Positions 40,754 to 43,529 of a stretch of DNA of 43,529 nt are shown piece after piece. The position numbers were made by a program, and so were the translations under genes. Position 1 is the first letter of the stretch. Each line of letters starts with the position of its first letter. The DNA lies in NCBI GenBank assembly GCA_937975725.1, contig CALJUL010000050.1, positions 1 to 43,529 of the forward strand, given 5' to 3'. This DNA is from an uncultured Pseudoxanthomonas sp. (lineage in GTDB: Bacteria > Pseudomonadota > Gammaproteobacteria > Xanthomonadales > Xanthomonadaceae). Below the pieces are notes generated by a model that saw only the letters and a program-made list of their open reading frames with translations, did no database searches and was not told where the DNA came from.

Positions 40754-41758
40754 TTACCCTTCCCACTTGCCCAGCGCGGCCAGGCCGTTGTCGCGGGCGC
40801 GGGCGTAGACAGTGGACTGCGCCTTGGCGAAGTTGCCCGCCAGGTCCTGCGACCACAGCTTGAGCGCGGCCGACTGCATGGCGCGGCCGTAGGAGAAGCT
40901 CAGCGGCCACGGCAGCGCGCCGAGCTGGTTCATCGCGTTGAGGTGCGCGGTGGCGTCCTCGTCGCTCTGGCCGCCGGAGAGGAACACGATGCCCGGCAGG
41001 ATCGCCGGCACGGTGCTCTTCAGGCACATCACGGTGGACTCGGCCACTTCCTCGACGCTGGCCTGCTCGTCGCAGTCCTTGCCGGGCACGACCATCGACG
41101 CCTTCAGGATGGTGCCTTCCAGCAGCACGTTGTGCTCGTACAGCGCGCCGAACAGCGAGCGCAGCGTGGCCTCGGTGACTTCGTAGCAGGTCTGGATGTC
41201 GTGGCTGCCGTCCATCAGCACTTCCGGCTCCACCATGGGCACCAGGCCCTGCTCCTGGCACAGCGCGGCGTAGCGCGCCAGCGCGTGCGCGTTGGCCTCG
41301 ATGCAGGTGCCGGACGGGATGTCGTCGCCGATGTTGATGACCGCGCGCCACTTGGCGAAGCGCGCGCCCAGGCCGTAGTACTCCTTGAGGCGGTCGCGCA
41401 GGCCGTCCAGGCCCTCGGTGACCACTTCGCCCGGGCAGCCGGCCAGCGGGTGCGTGCCCTTGTCGACCTTGATGCCGGGGATGATGCCGTTGGCGGCCAT
41501 CACCTTGGCGAAGGGCACGCCGTCCTTGGTGGACTGGCGGATGGTCTCGTCGTACAGGATGGCACCGGAGATGTAGTCCGACAGCTTGGGCGCGGTGAGC
41601 AGCAGCTCGCGGTAGGCGCGACGGTTCTCCTCGGTGTTCTCGATGCCCACGCCCTGGAAACGCTTGGCGATGGTGGTGGTGGATTCGTCGATCGCGATGA
41701 TGCCCTTGCCCGCGGCCACCATGGCCTGGGCGGTTTCGGCAAGCTGTTCGATGCTCAT
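40754..41758 (-). CDS. Class I fructose-bisphosphate aldolase
   Basis: 334 residues, metal-independent eukaryote-like class I type. It cleaves fructose 1,6-bisphosphate to the triose phosphates in glycolysis and works in reverse in gluconeogenesis. Signature parts: GKGIIAIDESTTTIAKRFQG, ENRRAYRELLLTAP, the ILYDETIRQ region, KVDKGTHPL, FAKWRAVI with a substrate-binding Lys, VPMVEPEVL, the Schiff-base Lys in LLEGTILKASMV, and FLSGGQSDEDA. AGGAA sits before the ATG at 41758. A terminator follows. An HD-GYP protein gene separates it from pyruvate kinase upstream. Confidence 0.95.
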   Translation of the reverse strand: MSIEQLAETAQAMVAAGKGIIAIDESTTTIAKRFQGVGIENTEENRRAYRELLLTAPKLSDYISGAILYDETIRQSTKDGVPFAKVMAANGIIPGIKVDKGTHPLAGCPGEVVTEGLDGLRDRLKEYYGLGARFAKWRAVINIGDDIPSGTCIEANAHALARYAALCQEQGLVPMVEPEVLMDGSHDIQTCYEVTEATLRSLFGALYEHNVLLEGTILKASMVVPGKDCDEQASVEEVAESTVMCLKSTVPAILPGIVFLSGGQSDEDATAHLNAMNQLGALPWPLSFSYGRAMQSAALKLWSQDLAGNFAKAQSTVYARARDNGLAALGKWEG

Positions 41759-41857
41759 GGGGTTCCTGGTGGCGGGTGAGGAAGATACCAATTATAGCCC
41801 AGTACCCTGACCGGGCCGGGCGATCCCCATGATGTCATGGAACGCAGGCGCGCCGGT

Positions 41858-43180
41858 TCACGCCGCCAGGCAGGACGCGCAATCCACGTCGATGCGCTGG
41901 TCCAGCGCCCGCAGCAGCGGCTGCCATGCGGCGGCGTCACCGACGCGCTGGTACACCAGCAGTTCGGCGTGGCGGTGCAGGCCGGGCAGTTGCCAAGACA
42001 TCTCGCGCATCACTTGGCACAGCTCCAGTGCGATGCCGGGATCCTCCAGCAGCAGGCGGCAGTCCATCGCTGCCGAGGCACCGGCCGAGTTCATCGCCGC
42101 GGTGAAGCGCCGTACCAGGCGCGACAGGTGCGCGACCAGCGCATGCTCGACCTCGCCGCCGGCGTGGTCGCCCAGCGCCATCAGCTCCTGCCGGGCCTGG
42201 CGCAGCGCGCCCAGCACCTGCGCCAGGTATTCGCCCAGGCGGGCGGTGTCGGGGGATGCCGACGGCATCGGCACCCGGTCGCGCTGACGGGCGCTGACCA
42301 CGTCGATCACCTCCCGGGGGAACTGGCCCGGGATCATCCGCAGGGCGATGGCCACCCGCGCCAGCGGGTCGTCGCCGGAAGACAGCAGTGCCGCCATCAT
42401 CTCGGCCGAGAGCAGGATGCGCCCCAGCGGCGATATCTCCGCGGTGGCCGCCGGATAGCCGGAACCGTCGGTGCGTTCGTGGTGCTCCTGCACCGCCATT
42501 GCCACGCGCTCGGGATAGGTGCCCGCCTCGCGCAGCAAGGCGGCGCCGACCAGCGGATGCACGCAGATGCTGCGCCATTGCGCGGCGTCCAGTTGCCGCG
42601 ACTGCGACAGCAGGGCCGGGTCCAGGTAGCTCTCGCCGACATCGTGCATCAGGCCGGCTTCGGCGGCGTCGGCGACCAAGCTGTCGCTCCAGTGCAGGCG
42701 CAGTGCCAGCCAGGCGGCGATCATCGCCACGGAGACCGCATGCCGCAGCGCTGCCGGGCGGTTGCGCGCCGTCGCCGTCATCAGCACGCCGGGTCCGCCG
42801 TGCAGGCGCAGGTGGCGGAACAGCGCAAGGATGCGTCCGCTGTCCTCGCCCAGCAGCGCGGCCAGCGCGCGTTCCTCGTCCAGCACCTGCCGCGCCACCC
42901 GCTCCAGATCGGCCGGCGCCAGCGAATTGCGGTAGGTCAGCGAGGCTTCCAGCGGTTCCAGCAGCCGCTTGGCGATCAGGCGCTCGCGGATGTCCGGCGT
43001 GATCGGCCGTCCCTTCGCCCACAGCAACAGGCCGTTGCGGTCGCGGATGTCCCGGTTGGCGACCAGGTCGTCCGGCCCGGCCGCCTGCAACAGGCTGTCC
43101 ACGCAATGCGCGTTCGGCCTCTCCGGCAGTTCCATGCCGGCGACCGGCGCCTGTTCTCCCTGCTTGAGTTCCCAGTCCAC
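41858..43180 (-). CDS. Divergent HD-GYP domain protein
   Basis: 440 residues from a GTG start (an internal ATG at 43135 is an alternative). The N-terminal ~140 residues are an unassigned region (ANRDIRDRNGLLLWAKGRPI). The HD-GYP part (~145-280) has HAVSVAMIAAWLAL, GLMHDVGESYLDP, CVHPLVGAALL and VQEHHERTDGSGYPA. HD, the single His, HH and the GYP triplet are conserved, but the usual HDIGK lysine is Glu, and the late ADVYDA metal site reads AEMMAA. Active members hydrolyse cyclic di-GMP; here activity may be altered. The C-terminal ~140 residues are helical with no known domain. Confidence 0.8.
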   Translation of the reverse strand: MDWELKQGEQAPVAGMELPERPNAHCVDSLLQAAGPDDLVANRDIRDRNGLLLWAKGRPITPDIRERLIAKRLLEPLEASLTYRNSLAPADLERVARQVLDEERALAALLGEDSGRILALFRHLRLHGGPGVLMTATARNRPAALRHAVSVAMIAAWLALRLHWSDSLVADAAEAGLMHDVGESYLDPALLSQSRQLDAAQWRSICVHPLVGAALLREAGTYPERVAMAVQEHHERTDGSGYPAATAEISPLGRILLSAEMMAALLSSGDDPLARVAIALRMIPGQFPREVIDVVSARQRDRVPMPSASPDTARLGEYLAQVLGALRQARQELMALGDHAGGEVEHALVAHLSRLVRRFTAAMNSAGASAAMDCRLLLEDPGIALELCQVMREMSWQLPGLHRHAELLVYQRVGDAAAWQPLLRALDQRIDVDCASCLAA

Positions 43181-43266
43181 GACGAAACCGCCCGTTTCGG
43201 CACCAGTACCCTTATGGTATCGGCCGGCGAATCTGTGACTTGAGAACGCCCGCCCCTGCCGCAGCC

Positions 43267-43529
43267 TTACAGCTCGCCCAGGCCCTCGGCCTTGCCCTGC
43301 GCGGCCATCTGCAACAAGCGCAGGGTATTGGTGGCTCCGTGCTTCTCCATGTGGTCGCCGCTGGTGAAGACCACGCGGTCGCCCTCGGCCAGCAGGGCGC
43401 GGTCGTGCAGCACGCGCATCGCGTCGCGCGCGGCCTCGCGCGGCGCCAGGCCGCGGCTGTCGAAGGCGATCGGGAACACGTCGCGCATCATCGCCATGCG
43501 CCGGCGCGCGCCGTCGTGGCGGGAGAAGG
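43267..43529 (-). CDS. Pyruvate kinase, C-terminal part (cut by the window edge)
   Basis: The last 86 codons of pyruvate kinase; the catalytic barrel lies outside the window. The visible part is the C-terminal domain: FSRHDGARRRMAMMRDVFPI, VLHDRALLAEGDRVVFTSGD, then GATNTLRLL. It makes pyruvate and ATP from PEP and ADP. The stop is at 43267, 87 bases before the HD-GYP start. Confidence 0.85.
   Translation of the reverse strand, partial: FSRHDGARRRMAMMRDVFPIAFDSRGLAPREAARDAMRVLHDRALLAEGDRVVFTSGDHMEKHGATNTLRLLQMAAQGKAEGLGEL

Overview
This is a GC-rich chromosomal window from a gammaproteobacterium, most probably a member of the Xanthomonadaceae/Lysobacteraceae (Xanthomonas, Pseudoxanthomonas, Lysobacter or Luteimonas type; genus not resolved). 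The inference rests on the fused CysNC beside CysD, CysJIH and CysB/CysG/CysK, a LytS/LytTR-type two-component pair, the pyruvate kinase to class I aldolase neighbourhood, and many copies of a short palindromic repeat with core GGAGCGACG-AAGTCGCGA, which I associate with this family. No rRNA, tRNA or CRISPR array was seen.

Layout. 1-8608: housekeeping genes: the C-terminal part of ettA (cut by the window edge), a DUF3667 membrane protein, pncB, a Rieske protein, a small membrane protein, an FAA hydrolase, mscL, a secreted M28 peptidase and a YfiF-type SpoU/TrmH RNA methyltransferase. The gaps between them carry REP-like repeats. 8986-13245: an RND efflux adaptor/permease operon. 13415-20861: assimilatory sulfate reduction, cysD-cysNC on the minus strand, divergent from cysJ-cysI-cysH. 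21009-24076: a sensor kinase/response regulator pair and two small exported proteins. 24077-31902: an RHS polymorphic-toxin-like locus on the minus strand. 32247-35850: cysB, divergent from cysG-cysK, which completes the sulfur block. 35906-39841: a TM2-domain gene remnant, a YaeR/GloA2-like VOC protein and an emrR-emrA-emrB drug-efflux operon. 39957-43529: a DUF6498-like membrane protein, class I fructose-bisphosphate aldolase, a divergent HD-GYP protein and the 3' end of pyruvate kinase.

How the genes work together. CysD and CysNC convert sulfate to APS and then PAPS. CysH reduces PAPS to sulfite, CysJI reduces sulfite to sulfide using siroheme made by CysG, and CysK fixes sulfide into cysteine. 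CysB is the expected regulator. The two halves of this pathway are separated by about 11 kb that includes the RHS locus.

The most unusual region is 24077-31902. A 1579-residue Sec-type RHS protein ends in an unrecognised 139-residue tip. It is followed by a low-GC cargo zone holding two paralogous lipoproteins with HEAT-like helical repeats, a displaced RHS C-terminal piece with an 11-cysteine tip overlapping (ATGA) a small membrane-anchored protein gene, a tip-like 53-codon stub also overlapping (ATGA) one of the lipoprotein genes, and a decayed third RHS core fragment. This looks like a toxin-tip/immunity cassette array diversified by recombination through the RHS core. The lipoprotein/anchored immunity candidates would act in the periplasm. 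Toxicity and immunity are inferred, not shown.
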